From assembly GCF_016584115.1 (NCBI RefSeq), contig NZ_NRSK01000007.1, positions 42,745-106,744 on the forward strand: a stretch of 64,000 nucleotides of DNA, in the 5' to 3' direction. Below the pieces are notes generated by a model. It did not search any database and had not been told where the DNA came from. It saw nothing but the letters and a program-made list of their open reading frames with translations. Shown here piece by piece: positions 8,960 through 18,894 of the stretch. The number at the start of each line of letters is the position of its first letter. The first letter of the stretch is position 1. The position numbers and the translations under genes were made by a program. The DNA comes from Ectothiorhodospira mobilis. GTDB lineage: Bacteria; Pseudomonadota; Gammaproteobacteria; Ectothiorhodospirales; Ectothiorhodospiraceae.

Positions 8960-8968
8960 ATTCTAGCA
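8960..8968 (-). promoter_or_regulatory. Possible extended -10 promoter for rpsO-pnp
   Basis: On the minus strand the sequence reads TGCTAGAAT, an extended -10 (TGnTATAAT-like), about 70 bases before the rpsO ATG. There is no good -35 hexamer at 17 bases, which is usual for extended -10 promoters. It would let rpsO and pnp be made independently of the upstream operon. Confidence 0.45.
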
Positions 8969-8993
8969 TGCACCCCCCCGGCGGAACAGGGGT

Positions 8994-9920
8994 TTACCCC
9001 CGGGCGGGGGGCACCATGAGGCGTTTCGGGGCGACCCGGCCGTCGTCCTGCAGGCGACCGATCCCCAGGAAACGATGCTCCGGGCCATAGACCCGCAGCC
9101 ACCCGTGTGCACTACACCCGGGGACGAAGACCGCCTGCCCCTGGCGCAGGTAGAAGGCGCTGTCGGCGTCCAGTTCCACGGCGGGCCAGTGGGCCAGGGC
9201 CTCATCCACGGGGCGCAGAACGGCATCCAGGGCCCCGGGCCCTTCCTCGGCCAGGGCCTCCAGGCGTTCCAGAGGGATCATCTCCGGATGCGCATAGGCC
9301 CCCAGGCCCAGGCGCCGCAGCACCGTGACATGGGCGCCGCAGCCCAGGGCCGCCCCGATGTCCTCCACCAGGGTGCGGATGTAGGTCCCCTTGGAGCAGA
9401 CCACGTCCAGGGTGAGCAGATCCCCCTCCAGGGCCAGGCATTCCAGGGCATGGATGTGCACCTGGCGCGGTTGGCGCTCCACCTCCTGGCCCTTGCGCGC
9501 CAGATCGTAGAGGCGCTGTCCCTGGTGCTTGAGGGCCGAGTACATGGGCGGCACCTGCTGGATCCCGCCGCGGAAGTCCGCCAGCACCGCCTCCACCTGT
9601 TCGGCGGTCAGGGACGGGACCGGGTGGGTTTCCACCACCTCGCCTTCGGCATCACCGGTGAGGGTGCGCTGCCCCAGACGGCAGGTGACCCGGTAGTGCT
9701 TGTCCGCATCCAGCAGGAAGCCGGACACCTTGGTGGCCTCGCCAAAGCACAGGGGCAGCAGCCCGGTGGCCAGGGGGTCCAGGCTGCCGGTATGCCCCGC
9801 CTTGCGGGCGCGAAAGAGATACTTCACCCGCTGCAGGGCCTGATTGGAGGTGTATCCGGACGGCTTATCCAGAAGGACGATGCCGTGGACATCACGGCGC
9901 GGGATCCTGGGCTTGCTCAT
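8994..9920 (-). CDS. truB: tRNA pseudouridine(55) synthase
   Basis: This 308-residue enzyme makes pseudouridine 55 in the T-loop of tRNAs. The catalytic Asp is in [20 protein letters not shown] near residue 47. Other family blocks are [20 protein letters not shown] at the start and [20 protein letters not shown] near 180. The C-terminal part, with [19 protein letters not shown], is a PUA-like domain. The start at 9920 overlaps the end of rbfA by 4 bases, indicating translational coupling. Confidence 0.97.
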   Translation of the reverse strand: MSKPRIPRRDVHGIVLLDKPSGYTSNQALQRVKYLFRARKAGHTGSLDPLATGLLPLCFGEATKVSGFLLDADKHYRVTCRLGQRTLTGDAEGEVVETHPVPSLTAEQVEAVLADFRGGIQQVPPMYSALKHQGQRLYDLARKGQEVERQPRQVHIHALECLALEGDLLTLDVVCSKGTYIRTLVEDIGAALGCGAHVTVLRRLGLGAYAHPEMIPLERLEALAEEGPGALDAVLRPVDEALAHWPAVELDADSAFYLRQGQAVFVPGCSAHGWLRVYGPEHRFLGIGRLQDDGRVAPKRLMVPPARG

Positions 9921-10318
9921 GCGGGATCGGAGTCGTCTACGGGGGGTTCATCCCCATGGCGGGCACGGTCCTCGGCCACGGCCTCGTCGATGAGGGCCGA
10001 GATGCGGGCACCGCGGACCTGGGTGTCGTCGTAGTGAAAATGCAGTTCCGGAACGGTGCGGATGCGCATGCGCCGCCCCAGTTCCCGGCGCAGGAAACCC
10101 GCGGCCCGGCGCAGTCCCTCGGTGGTGCCGGCGATGGCCTGGTCATCCCCGAGCACGGTGAAAAACACCTTGGCATGGGCCAGGTCACGGCTCACCTCCA
10201 CGCCGGAGAGGGTGAGCATCCCCACCCGGGGATCCTTCAATTCCTGGCGGATCAGCTCGGAGAGTTCCCGCTGGATCTGGTCCCCGACGCGCTGGGGACG
10301 TGAATAGTCTCTGGGCAT
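9917..10318 (-). CDS. rbfA: 30S ribosome-binding factor A
   Basis: This 133-residue KH-fold assembly factor binds immature 30S subunits and helps form the 5' helix of 16S rRNA. The start [20 protein letters not shown], the block [20 protein letters not shown] and the C-terminal [15 protein letters not shown] are diagnostic. It sits between infB and truB, its conserved place, and overlaps truB by 4 bases. The acidic tail [12 protein letters not shown] is variable among species. Confidence 0.97.
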   Translation of the reverse strand: MPRDYSRPQRVGDQIQRELSELIRQELKDPRVGMLTLSGVEVSRDLAHAKVFFTVLGDDQAIAGTTEGLRRAAGFLRRELGRRMRIRTVPELHFHYDDTQVRGARISALIDEAVAEDRARHGDEPPVDDSDPA

Positions 10319-10360
10319 GGGGGCCTCCGGGTCCGTTGGGGGAAGGAAGGGCGGGCGCGG

Positions 10361-13087
10361 TTACAGCGTCCGCGCCACCTCCACGCGATGATAGACCTCG
10401 ATCTGATCCCCGGGCTTGACGTCGTTGTAGTTCTTCACCGCGATACCGCATTCGGTGCCGGTCTTGACCTCGTTGACGTCATCCTTGAAGCGGCGCAGGG
10501 ATTCCAGTTCGCCCTCGTAGACCACCACGTTGTCCCGCAACACGCGGATGGGATTGCCGCGCTTGACGCTGCCCTCCACCACCAGACAGCCGGCCACGGC
10601 ACCGAACTGGGAGGACTTGAACACATCCCGCACCTCGGCCAGGCCGATGATCTCCTCGCGCAGTTCCGGCGACAGCAGCCCCGACAGGGCCTGCTTGACG
10701 TCGTCGATGGCCTCGTAGATGACGCTGTAATAGCGCAGGTCGATGTCCTCGTCCGCGGCCGCCTTGCGGGCCCCGGCATCGGCGCGCACGTTGAAGCCGA
10801 TGATGATGGCCTTGGAGGCCGCGGCCAGGTTCACGTCGGACTCGGTGATGCCGCCCACACCGGCGGCCACGATCTTCACCTTCACCTCGTCGGTGGACAG
10901 CTTCTCCAGGGAATCCCGCAGTGCCTCGGCGGAACCCTGCACGTCCGCCTTGAGCAGGATGTTGACCACCGGGGCGGCCCCCTCCTGCATCTGGCTGAAC
11001 AGATTCTCCAGTTTGGCGGCCTGCTGCGTGGCCAGCTTGGACTCGCGGAACTTGCCCTGACGGAACAGGGCCACCTCCCGGGCCTTGCGCTCGTCGGCGG
11101 TCACAAGGACATCATCCCCGGCGTTGGGCACGCCCGAGAGCCCCAGGATCTCCACGGGGATGGAGGGCCCGGCGGACTTCACCGGCTTGCCGTTCTCGTC
11201 GAACATGGCACGCACGCGGCCGTATTCCTGCCCCGAGAGGACGACATCCCCCTTTTGCAGGGTGCCGGACTGCACCAGCACCGTGGCCACCGGGCCGCGC
11301 CCCTTGTCCAGCTGGGACTCCACCACCACGCCGCGGGCCGGTCCCTCCCGGGGGGCCTGGAGCTCCATCAGTTCCGCCTGCAGCTGGATGGCCTCCAGCA
11401 GGGCGTCCACCCCCTCGCCGGTGATGGCCGACACATGGACGAACTGGGTATCCCCGCCCCACTCCTCGGAGATGACGTTGTGCTGGGCCAGTTCGCTCTT
11501 CACCCGGTCCGGGTCCGCCTCGGGCTTGTCGATCTTGTTCACGGCCACCACCATGGGCACCTCACCGGCCTGGGCATGCTGGATGGCCTCCAGGGTCTGC
11601 GGCATGACGCCATCGTCGGCGGCCACCACCAGGACCACCACGTCCGTCACCTTGGCCCCACGGGCACGCATCGCGGTGAAGGCGGCATGTCCCGGGGTGT
11701 CCAGGAAGGTGATGCCGGTGCGGTCCTTGAACGGTACGTGATAGGCGCCGATGTGCTGGGTGATCCCCCCCGCCTCGCCGGCCACCACCTTGGTCAGGCG
11801 GATGTGGTCCAGCAGGGAGGTCTTGCCGTGGTCCACATGCCCCATCACCGTGACCACCGGCGGACGCGGCAGGGCCTCGCCCTGTTCCTCGGCCTCCAGC
11901 ACCAGTTCGTCCTCCACCTCGCCTTCCTGCATGGGCTTGGGGATGTGCCCCATCTCCTCCACCACCAGGGTGGCGGTGTCCTGATCGATGGTCTGGTTGA
12001 TGGTGGCCATCACGCCCATGCCCATGAGGGCCTTGATGAGTTCGGGGGCCTTGATGGCCATCTTCTGGGCCAGTTCGCCCACGGTGATGGTCTCGGGCAG
12101 GCTGACCTCCCGCACCACCGGCGCCGTGGGTTTCTCGAAGCCGTGCTTGGACGGGGTCTGCGGGGATGCCGCGCGGCCACCCTTGCCCTTGCCGCGGCGA
12201 CCCCGCTTTTCGCTGGCCACGTGCAATTCCTCACGACGGGACTTGCTGTCCTCGTCCCGACCCTTGCCGCGACGGCGACGCCGGGGCTGATCCGACGAAG
12301 GCGCCGGGGCCGCCTCTCCGGCAGGGGGGGCGGCGGGAGCAGACGGGGCGGCGGCGGCCGCGGCCCGGGCCTCGGCCTCGCGGCGGGCGGCCTCTTCGGC
12401 AGCACGACGGGCGGCCTCCTCCGCCTCGCGGCGGGCCTCTTCCTCGGCGGCCTTGAGGGCCTCCGCCTCCAGGGCCTTGCGCTTCTCCTCTTCCTCGCGG
12501 CGCCGGGCCTCCTCTTCCTCCGCGCTGGGCACCGCTTCAGCGGCCGCGCCGGGGGCCTCGGCAACCTGGGTCTCCTGTTGCGGAGCCTCCTGTTGCGGAG
12601 CCTCCTGCTGCGGGGCCTCCTCCTGCACCGGCATCTCCTGCTGCGAACGCCCGGGCGGGGTCGTGGTCTCCCCTGCCGGTTCCGACTGCGGCCGTGTCGT
12701 GGCCGCTGCCACCGGCTGTTCCTTGTCCGCGGCCGCGGGTTTCTCCGGGGCGGCGGCTGGCGTGGGGGCGGCCTGTGGCGCTTCACCCCCCTTGACGTAG
12801 GTGCGGCGCTTGCGCACCTCGACGCTCACCGTCTTGGAACGCCCCTGAGCCCCGGAAACCTTCAGCTCCGTGGTACTGCGGCGTCGCAGGGTGATGCGGC
12901 GGCCACCGTTCTCCTCGGAGCGGCCATGGGCCTTGCGCAGGTGCTCCAGCAACTGCATCTTCTGCTCTTCGGTGACCAACTGATCGGGATCGGCGACGGG
13001 CACGCCGGCCTCGGACAGCTGTTCGAGCAGCCGCTCCACCGGTGTTCCCACCACTTCGGACAACTGTTTCACCGTAACGTCGGTCAT
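10361..13087 (-). CDS. infB: Translation initiation factor IF-2
   Basis: This 908-residue GTPase places fMet-tRNA on the 30S subunit. There is an IF2_N module at residues 1-50 ([20 protein letters not shown]), then an Ala/Glu/Pro/Gln-rich charged linker (about 100-300). A second IF2_N module ([20 protein letters not shown]) leads to the G domain near 410, with [36 protein letters not shown] and NKID. Domains II-IV follow, ending HRVEVARTL. The ribosome site is GGAGGTAACGGCAC. In the linker the block EAPQQ occurs three times, from three 15-base DNA repeats at 12574-12618. Internal starts giving shorter IF-2 forms, as in E. coli, are possible but not evident. Confidence 0.98.
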   Translation of the reverse strand: MTDVTVKQLSEVVGTPVERLLEQLSEAGVPVADPDQLVTEEQKMQLLEHLRKAHGRSEENGGRRITLRRRSTTELKVSGAQGRSKTVSVEVRKRRTYVKGGEAPQAAPTPAAAPEKPAAADKEQPVAAATTRPQSEPAGETTTPPGRSQQEMPVQEEAPQQEAPQQEAPQQETQVAEAPGAAAEAVPSAEEEEARRREEEEKRKALEAEALKAAEEEARREAEEAARRAAEEAARREAEARAAAAAAPSAPAAPPAGEAAPAPSSDQPRRRRRGKGRDEDSKSRREELHVASEKRGRRGKGKGGRAASPQTPSKHGFEKPTAPVVREVSLPETITVGELAQKMAIKAPELIKALMGMGVMATINQTIDQDTATLVVEEMGHIPKPMQEGEVEDELVLEAEEQGEALPRPPVVTVMGHVDHGKTSLLDHIRLTKVVAGEAGGITQHIGAYHVPFKDRTGITFLDTPGHAAFTAMRARGAKVTDVVVLVVAADDGVMPQTLEAIQHAQAGEVPMVVAVNKIDKPEADPDRVKSELAQHNVISEEWGGDTQFVHVSAITGEGVDALLEAIQLQAELMELQAPREGPARGVVVESQLDKGRGPVATVLVQSGTLQKGDVVLSGQEYGRVRAMFDENGKPVKSAGPSIPVEILGLSGVPNAGDDVLVTADERKAREVALFRQGKFRESKLATQQAAKLENLFSQMQEGAAPVVNILLKADVQGSAEALRDSLEKLSTDEVKVKIVAAGVGGITESDVNLAAASKAIIIGFNVRADAGARKAAADEDIDLRYYSVIYEAIDDVKQALSGLLSPELREEIIGLAEVRDVFKSSQFGAVAGCLVVEGSVKRGNPIRVLRDNVVVYEGELESLRRFKDDVNEVKTGTECGIAVKNYNDVKPGDQIEVYHRVEVARTL
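12574..12618 (-). repeat. Three tandem 15-base repeats in the infB linker
   Basis: CCTGTTGCGGAGCCT occurs twice perfectly (12574-12588, 12589-12603), and a third copy with two changes follows (12604-12618). The frame is kept and encodes repeated EAPQQ in the disordered IF-2 linker. Copy number is likely to vary among strains. Confidence 0.85.
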
Positions 13088-13182
13088 GTGCCGTTACCTC
13101 CGATCTCAATGCTTCCGCAGACCCGGCCGCGGCCCAAAAGGCCGCAAGGGGCGCGCACGGCGGGCGCGCGGGTCCGTCTGAC

Positions 13183-14688
13183 TTACGCGTCTTTGGCCTG
13201 GTCCGCAAACCAGGGGGCACGGGCCGCCATGATGAGGCTCGCCGCCTTTTCCGGGTCCAGGCGGGTCTGTTCCACGAGATCGTCCACCGACTGCTCGGCC
13301 AGATCCTCCATGGTACAGATCCCCTGCCCTGCCAGCTGCCGGGCCAGCTCCGGGTCCATGCCTTCCATGGCCAGCAGGTCCTCGGCGGGTTCGCCCCCCT
13401 GGAACTGCTCCTCCGAGGCGATGGCCCGGGTGAGCAGGGCGTCGCGGGCACGCCCGCGGAGTTCGTTCACGATCTCCTCGTCGAACTCCTCGATCTGCAG
13501 CATCTCTGCGGTGGGGACATAGGCCACCTCCTCGATGCTGGAGAAACCCTCCTGCACCAGGATGGCGGCCACCTCCTCGTCCACATCCAGGTTGTCCATG
13601 AACAACTGCTGCAGCTCGGCCGTCTCCTGCTCCGTCTTCTCCTGGGCCTGCTGCTCGCTCATCACGTTCAGCTCCCAGCCGGTGAGCTGGGAGGCGAGCC
13701 GCACGTTCTGCCCGCCGCGGCCGATGGCCTGGGAGAGCTTCTCCTCGGAAACGGCGATGTCCATGCTGGAGCGGTCCTCGTCCACCACGATGGACAGCAC
13801 CTCCGCCGGAGACATGGCGTTGATGACGAACTGCGCCGGATTCTCGTCCCAGAGGATGATATCGATGCGCTCCCCCGCCAATTCATTGGAAACGGACTGC
13901 ACGCGGGAACCGCGCATCCCCACACAGGCCCCCACGGGATCGAGCCTGGGGTCGTGGGAGCGTACCGCGATCTTGGCGCGCATTCCCGGGTCCCGGGCCG
14001 CACCCATGATCTCGATCAGGCCCTGACCCACTTCGGGCACCTCCAGCTTGAACAGTTCCACCAGAAATTCCGGGGCGGTGCGGCTGATGAAGAGCTGCGG
14101 GCCCCGCTGTTCGGCGCGCACCTCCCGCAGATACCCGCGCAGGCGATCGTTGGGGCGCACCGTCTCCCGGGGGATCATCTCCTCCCGGGGGATGAAACCC
14201 TCGGCATTGCCCCCCAGGTCCAGGAAGACGCCGCTGCGCTCCGAGCGCTTCACCGTACCCATGAGCAGTTCGCCCACCCGGTCCTGGAACTCCTCCACCA
14301 CCTTGGCCCGTTCCGCCTCGCGCACCTTCTGCACGATCACCTGCTTGGCGGTCTGGGCGGCGATGCGACCGAATTCCACCGACTCGATGGGGGTCTCGAT
14401 GTAGTCGCCCACCTGCACCTCGGGATGGTCCTGGATGGCATAGGAATAGAGGATCTGCCGCTCGGGGGACTCGAATTCCGGGTCCTCATCATCCACCACG
14501 CGCCAGCGTCGGAAGGTCTCGTAATCCCCGGAGTCCCGGTGGATGCTCACACGCACGTCGATGTCACCACCGTGCTTCTTGCGCGTGGCCGAGGCCAGGG
14601 CGGATTCGATGGCCTCGAAGATCACGCCCTTGTCGACGCCCTTCTCGTTGGATACGGCATCCACCACCAGCAGGATTTCTTTGCTCAT
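13183..14688 (-). CDS. nusA: Transcription termination/antitermination factor NusA
   Basis: The 501-residue protein is read from MSKEILLVVDAVSNEKGVDK at 14688; the longer frame adds 13 unlikely residues. It binds RNA polymerase and modulates pausing, termination and antitermination. Order of domains: N-terminal RNAP-binding domain (1-130), S1 (about 135-200, VGELLMGTVKRSERSGVFLD), two KH domains (GACVGMRGSRVQSVSNELAG; AIGRGGQNVRLASQLTGWEL), then two acidic helix-hairpin repeats (about 370-495). The double acidic repeat is the gammaproteobacterial form. It follows rimP by 91 bases and precedes infB by 95. Confidence 0.98.
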   Translation of the reverse strand: MSKEILLVVDAVSNEKGVDKGVIFEAIESALASATRKKHGGDIDVRVSIHRDSGDYETFRRWRVVDDEDPEFESPERQILYSYAIQDHPEVQVGDYIETPIESVEFGRIAAQTAKQVIVQKVREAERAKVVEEFQDRVGELLMGTVKRSERSGVFLDLGGNAEGFIPREEMIPRETVRPNDRLRGYLREVRAEQRGPQLFISRTAPEFLVELFKLEVPEVGQGLIEIMGAARDPGMRAKIAVRSHDPRLDPVGACVGMRGSRVQSVSNELAGERIDIILWDENPAQFVINAMSPAEVLSIVVDEDRSSMDIAVSEEKLSQAIGRGGQNVRLASQLTGWELNVMSEQQAQEKTEQETAELQQLFMDNLDVDEEVAAILVQEGFSSIEEVAYVPTAEMLQIEEFDEEIVNELRGRARDALLTRAIASEEQFQGGEPAEDLLAMEGMDPELARQLAGQGICTMEDLAEQSVDDLVEQTRLDPEKAASLIMAARAPWFADQAKDA

Positions 14689-14779
14689 TACAAACGACTC
14701 CAAATCGCTATGCCCGGCCCGCCCCACTCTGGGGTCGCCCGGGTCGCCGTCATCTCAGATCGGGCCGCCGCGAGGGCCC

Positions 14780-15241
14780 TCATTGCCCCGGCCGCGGCAC
14801 GAGGCGGGCCCGGGTCACGGCCTCCAGGGGCAGGCACACCCTGCGGCCGTCCACTTCCAGTTCCACGCTGTCCTCTCCCACGGACCGGATCACACCCCTG
14901 AAGTTGCGCTGCCCCTCCACCGGCCAGGCCGTACGCACACGCACCTCCTCGCCCTGATAACGCTCGTAATGCGCCGGTTCGAAGAGGAGGCGGTCCAATC
15001 CCGGGGAGGACACCTCCAGGCGATAGGGCACAGGGATGGGATCCTCCACATCCAGCACACCGCTCACCTGGTCGCTCACTGCGGCGCAGTCGTCCAGGGT
15101 CACCCCCTGGGGGGCGTCGATGAAGAGCCTGAGCAGGGCGCTGCGGCCCTGGACCCGGTACTCCAGGCCCCAGAGCGCATACCCCATGCCGGTGACCACC
15201 GGGCGCAGCAATCGATCCAGTTCCAGGGAATCCTGTCGCAC
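14780..15241 (-). CDS. rimP: Ribosome maturation factor RimP
   Basis: This 153-residue 30S assembly factor is read from the GTG at 15241 (VRQDSLELDRLLRPVVTGMG). The open frame continues upstream through the terminator and the tRNA gene, so the long version is an artefact. Family blocks: LRLFIDAPQGVTLDDCAAVS, QVSGVLDVEDPIPVPYRLEV and SSPGLDRLLFEPAHYERYQG. GTG is preceded by a G-rich stretch (GTGGGGTCG) 4-10 bases upstream. The start lies about 20 bases after a strong intrinsic terminator, so expression depends on read-through or on a promoter I cannot see. Confidence 0.95.
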   Translation of the reverse strand: MRQDSLELDRLLRPVVTGMGYALWGLEYRVQGRSALLRLFIDAPQGVTLDDCAAVSDQVSGVLDVEDPIPVPYRLEVSSPGLDRLLFEPAHYERYQGEEVRVRTAWPVEGQRNFRGVIRSVGEDSVELEVDGRRVCLPLEAVTRARLVPRPGQ

Positions 15242-15253
15242 ACCGACCCCACA

Positions 15254-15282
15254 AACAAAAAATGGGCCCCAGGGCCCATTCA
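15254..15282 (-). terminator. Intrinsic terminator just before rimP
   Basis: On the minus strand the arms TGGGCCC and GGGCCCA form a compact hairpin (about 15267-15282) followed by TTTTTTGTTTG. This is a good intrinsic terminator placed immediately upstream of the rimP ribosome site. It would give NusA- or read-through-dependent control of rimP-nusA-infB. Confidence 0.8.
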
Positions 15283-15357
15283 TGAATACCGCCGGAGACG
15301 TTGCTTGTACCGTCCGCATCCCGGATCGGGATCCCGGGCGGACATGCATCGTCCGGC

Positions 15358-15385
15358 TAATAAAAAGGCCCCGGAAGGGGCCTTT
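15358..15385 (-). terminator. Intrinsic terminator of tRNA-fMet
   Basis: On the minus strand GGCCCC TTCC GGGGCC is followed by TTTTTA, about 10 bases beyond the CCA end of the tRNA. This is a classic tRNA terminator and the first of two before rimP. Confidence 0.85.
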
Positions 15386-15394
15386 CAAGGTACC

Positions 15395-15471
15395 TGGTAG
15401 CGGGGGCAGGATTCGAACCTGCGACCTTCGGGTTATGAGCCCGACGAGCTGCCAGACTGCTCCACCCCGCA
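15395..15471 (-). tRNA. metY: Initiator tRNA-fMet (anticodon CAU)
   Basis: A 77-base cloverleaf with encoded CCA. The anticodon arm GGGCTCATAACCC has the three G-C pairs characteristic of initiator tRNA. Positions 1 and 72 are unpaired (U1 and U72), where E. coli has C1·A72. The T arm is GCAGG TTCGAAT CCTGC. The gene lies directly upstream of rimP-nusA-infB, as metY does in E. coli, hence the symbol. It has its own promoter and terminator. Confidence 0.97.
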
Positions 15472-15484
15472 ACTGAGGATTTGA

Positions 15485-15513
15485 ATGATAACCCCTTGCC
15501 CCGGGAATTTCAA
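15485..15513 (-). promoter_or_regulatory. Sigma70 promoter of tRNA-fMet
   Basis: On the minus strand the -35 is TTGAAA (15508-15513) and the -10 is TATCAT (15485-15490) with a 17-base spacer. Transcription would begin a few bases before the tRNA 5' end. The TGA stop of the upstream DUF2818 gene lies inside the -35 hexamer. Confidence 0.75.
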
Positions 15514-15857
15514 CCCCCCGTGGTCCTTTCCATCGGGGGGCGCCGTTTCAGATGACGGCGCAGGTCGTAATGATAAACGAACCCGGGAAAGGCGAACACC
15601 GCGAACAGCATCAGGGTGATGGCATAAAAGCCCCCACCCTGGGGGTGCAGGGTCCCGGTGAGATACCGCTCCAGCCCCATCCCCAGGCCCAGCATGAGAC
15701 CGTACAGGAGGACCCATTCCAGTATCCGCCAGGCGGCACCCTTCTCCTCTCCCCGGGGGGGGAGGAGAAAGAGGATGCGCCGGGTGATCCACGGCAGGTT
15801 GGCCGCCAGGATCAGGACGGCGATGTAGCCCACGGCGGTCCACTGGATCGTGTTCAT
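15510..15857 (-). CDS. DUF2818 family membrane protein at the end of the nuo operon
   Basis: This 115-residue protein has three hydrophobic segments (about residues 5-22, 45-62 and 78-95) and a basic C-terminal tail. MNTIQWTAVGYIAVLILAAN and FAVFAFPGFVYHYDLRRHLK are typical of the DUF2818 family, which is regularly found just after nuoN in beta- and gammaproteobacteria. It begins 7 bases after the nuoN stop. A role in complex I assembly or as an accessory subunit is a guess from context only. Its stop codon overlaps the -35 of the tRNA-fMet promoter. Confidence 0.85.
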   Translation of the reverse strand: MNTIQWTAVGYIAVLILAANLPWITRRILFLLPPRGEEKGAAWRILEWVLLYGLMLGLGMGLERYLTGTLHPQGGGFYAITLMLFAVFAFPGFVYHYDLRRHLKRRPPMERTTGG

Positions 15858-15864
15858 CGCTGCA

Positions 15865-17307
15865 TTATCGCACGGCCGCCGTGAGGGACATCAAGACCCC
15901 GGGGAACAGCCCCAGGGCGATCATGGCCAGGCCGTTCAAGGACAGCACCACGCCGAAGTCCCCGCTGCGGGTCAGCGGGGCGTCGTCCACGGGCTTGTCG
16001 AAGTACATGAACTTGACCACCCGCAGGTAGTAGAAGGCCCCGATCACCGACATGATCACGGCGAAAAGCGCCAGCCAGATCAGGTCCGCCTGGATCACCG
16101 ACTGCAGCACCGCCAGCTTGGCGTAGAACCCCACGGTGGGCGGAATGCCCGCCATGGAGAACATGAGCAGCAGCATGATGAAGGCGAACCAGGGGCTGCG
16201 GTCGTTCAACCCCTTGAAGTCCTCCACCTGATCCGCCTCGAACCCCTTGCGGGACAGGAGCACGATCATGCCAAAGCCCCCGGCGGACATGAGGGCGTAG
16301 ACCAGGACATAGAACATGCCCGCGGCGTAGCCCTGCTCGTTACCCACCATCAGGCCCATGACCACGAAGCCGATATGGGCGATGGTGGAATAGGCGAACA
16401 TGCGCTTGATGTTGGTCTGGGCGATGGCCACCACGTTGCCGATGGCCAGGGACAGCACCGCCAGCACCAGGAGCATGCCGCTCCAGCTCTCCTGCAGGGG
16501 GGCCAGGCCGTCCACCAACAGGCGGATGGCGATGGCGAAACCGGCGATCTTGGGGGCGGCGCTGATGAACAGGGCCACGGGGGTGGGGGCCCCGTGGTAG
16601 ACATCCGGGACCCACATGTGGAAGGGCACCGCCCCCAGCTTGAAGCCGACCCCCACCACGACGAAGGCCAGGGCGAACACCAGGGCCAGGTTCAGGTCCG
16701 GGGAGGTGAGCCCGGCGACGATGCCCGCGGCCACCCCGGTGAGGTTCAGGCTGCCGGTGATGCCGTACAACAGGGACATACCGTAGAGCAGCATGCCCGA
16801 GGCGATGGATCCCAGCACGAAGTACTTCATGGCCGACTCCGAGGCCGCGGAGACGTCCCGGTTGAAGGCCACCAGGGCATAGAGGCTCAGGGCCAGCAGC
16901 TCCAGCCCCAGGTACAGGGTGAGCAGACTATGGGCGGAGATCATCACCATCATCCCCAGCACCCCGAACAGGCCCAGGACGTAGAACTCCCCCTTGTACA
17001 GATCCCGGGCCTGGAGATAGGGCCGGGCGTAGAGGAACACCACCGCCGAGACCAGGAGCACGGCGGACTTGAGCAGGTCCGAGAGGGGATCGGCCACGTA
17101 GCTGCCGCCGAAGGTGATGCGCGGGTCCGGTGTGGCCAGGACCAGGATCAGGGCGACGCCCCCCAGCAGGGTGAACTGCGTCAGGCCGTAGGTGATATGG
17201 CGCCGCTCCTGGGGCAGAAACAGATCGATCACCAGGATGGCGCAGGCCATGAGCATGACCGTCAGCTCGGGGAGGACGGGAGCGAAATCCGGCAGATGGA
17301 GGTTCAT
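15865..17307 (-). CDS. nuoN: NADH-quinone oxidoreductase subunit N
   Basis: This 480-residue polytopic subunit of the complex I membrane arm is one of three antiporter-like subunits. About fourteen hydrophobic segments are visible. [20 protein letters not shown], with the conserved lysine/proline region, and [20 protein letters not shown] are family hallmarks. It follows nuoM by 18 bases and ends the set of 14 nuo genes. It takes part in proton translocation. Confidence 0.97.
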   Translation of the reverse strand: MNLHLPDFAPVLPELTVMLMACAILVIDLFLPQERRHITYGLTQFTLLGGVALILVLATPDPRITFGGSYVADPLSDLLKSAVLLVSAVVFLYARPYLQARDLYKGEFYVLGLFGVLGMMVMISAHSLLTLYLGLELLALSLYALVAFNRDVSAASESAMKYFVLGSIASGMLLYGMSLLYGITGSLNLTGVAAGIVAGLTSPDLNLALVFALAFVVVGVGFKLGAVPFHMWVPDVYHGAPTPVALFISAAPKIAGFAIAIRLLVDGLAPLQESWSGMLLVLAVLSLAIGNVVAIAQTNIKRMFAYSTIAHIGFVVMGLMVGNEQGYAAGMFYVLVYALMSAGGFGMIVLLSRKGFEADQVEDFKGLNDRSPWFAFIMLLLMFSMAGIPPTVGFYAKLAVLQSVIQADLIWLALFAVIMSVIGAFYYLRVVKFMYFDKPVDDAPLTRSGDFGVVLSLNGLAMIALGLFPGVLMSLTAAVR

Positions 17308-17325
17308 ATCGGTATCCAGTCGCGC

Positions 17326-18840
17326 TTAGAGCTTGGAGACGGCGATGTGCCGCACCAGGTGGTCCACGGTTTCGTTCATCACGTCCAGCAGCGGCGCCGG
17401 CCACACCCCCAGCAGGAGCACGGCCACGGCCAGCACCCCCAGCACCCAGAACTCGCGGCGGTTCAGGTCCTGCAGCTGGGCCACCTGGTCGTTGGCCACC
17501 TCGCCATAGATCACCCGTTTCACCAGCCAGAGGGTGTAGGCCGCCGCCAGGATCAGGGTGGTGGCCGCCAGGAAGGCGATCCAGAAGTCCGCCCGGAAGC
17601 TGGCCAGGATCACCATGAACTCGCCCACGAATCCGGAGGTGCCCGGCAGGCCGGCGTTGGCCATGGCGAAGAGCACGAACAGGGCCCCGAACCAGGGCAT
17701 GGTGTTGGCCACGCCGCCGTAATCGGCGATGCGGCGGCTGTGCATGCGGTCATAGAGCACCCCGATGCAGAGGAACAGGGCCGCCGAGACCAGGCCATGG
17801 GAGATCATCTGCACCATGCCGCCGCTGATGCCCAGGGCCGCCCCCTGCCAGTCGCCGGTGTTGGCGAAGACCATGAAGGGGATGAACAGCCCCAGGGTGA
17901 CAAAGCCCATGTGGGCGATGGAGGAATAGGCGATGAGCTTCTTCATGTCCTGCTGCATCAGGGCCACCAGCCCCACGTACACCACGGCGATGAGGGACAG
18001 GGTGATCATCAGCCAGTCCAGGGCCATGCTGGCGTCCGGCAGGATGGGCAGGCTGAAGCGCAAAAAGCCGTAGGTGCCGATCTTGAGCATGATGGCCGCC
18101 AGGATCACGGAGCCGCCGGTGGGGGCCTCCACGTGGGCGTCCGGCAGCCAGGTGTGCACGGGGAACATGGGGATCTTCACCGCGAAGGCCAGCAGCATGG
18201 CCAAAAACAGCAGGATCTGGGCGGTCATGCCCAGGGGCACCTGATGCAGGTCCAGGATGGCGAAGCTGCCCGCCTGGACGTAGAGATAGATCAGGGAGAT
18301 GAGCAGGAACACCGACCCGAAGAAGGTGTAGAGGAAGAACTTGAGGGTGGCGTAGATGCGGTTGGGCCCGCCCCAGATGCCGATCACCAGGAACATGGGG
18401 ATGAGCATGGCCTCGAAGAAGACATAGAACAGCACCGCATCCAGGGCGGCGAAGACGCCGTGCATGAGCCCCTCGAGGATGAGGAAGGCGGCCATGTACT
18501 GGGAGACCCGGTACTGGATCACGTCCCAGGCGGCGATCACCACCAGCACCGTGGTGAAGGCGGTGAGCAGGATCAGCGGCATGGAGATCCCGTCCACCCC
18601 CAGGTGGTAATGGATATCGAAGACCTGGATCCAGGGCACCCACTCCTGGAACTGCATCTCATGGGTGCCGCGATCGAAGTACACGAACAGGGGGATGCTG
18701 ATGAGGAAGGTGAGCACGGCGAAGGCCAGGGCCAGGCGCCGCGACGCCTCGGGCACCCGGTCCCCCAGGATCAGCACCATGAGCCCGCCGAGGATCGGCG
18801 TCCAGATGACAAGAGACAGCAGTGGCCAGTCAGCGAACAT
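17326..18840 (-). CDS. nuoM: NADH-quinone oxidoreductase subunit M
   Basis: This 504-residue antiporter-like membrane subunit of complex I starts at the ATG at 18840. Diagnostic segments are YHLGVDGISMPLILLTAFTT, AVKIPMFPVHTWLPDAHVEA (with the conserved Lys-Pro-His region) and QQDMKKLIAYSSIAHMGFVT. About fourteen transmembrane helices are expected. It lies between nuoL (54-base gap) and nuoN (18-base gap). Confidence 0.97.
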   Translation of the reverse strand: MFADWPLLSLVIWTPILGGLMVLILGDRVPEASRRLALAFAVLTFLISIPLFVYFDRGTHEMQFQEWVPWIQVFDIHYHLGVDGISMPLILLTAFTTVLVVIAAWDVIQYRVSQYMAAFLILEGLMHGVFAALDAVLFYVFFEAMLIPMFLVIGIWGGPNRIYATLKFFLYTFFGSVFLLISLIYLYVQAGSFAILDLHQVPLGMTAQILLFLAMLLAFAVKIPMFPVHTWLPDAHVEAPTGGSVILAAIMLKIGTYGFLRFSLPILPDASMALDWLMITLSLIAVVYVGLVALMQQDMKKLIAYSSIAHMGFVTLGLFIPFMVFANTGDWQGAALGISGGMVQMISHGLVSAALFLCIGVLYDRMHSRRIADYGGVANTMPWFGALFVLFAMANAGLPGTSGFVGEFMVILASFRADFWIAFLAATTLILAAAYTLWLVKRVIYGEVANDQVAQLQDLNRREFWVLGVLAVAVLLLGVWPAPLLDVMNETVDHLVRHIAVSKL

Positions 18841-18894
18841 GAAATCGTCCCAATGGAAACCCGCGTTGAATCCGTTGTGGTGCCCGGTCCGGCC

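Noticed and set aside
10388..13522. A 1044-codon plus-strand frame opposite infB, and similar long frames opposite carB, ftsH, dnaK, pnp and yejF
   Set aside because: All lie opposite well-conserved genes and show no family motifs.
15242..15472. Long rimP frame that covers the terminators and the tRNA-fMet gene
   Set aside because: It would translate a tRNA and two hairpins; the GTG at 15241 gives the normal RimP length.
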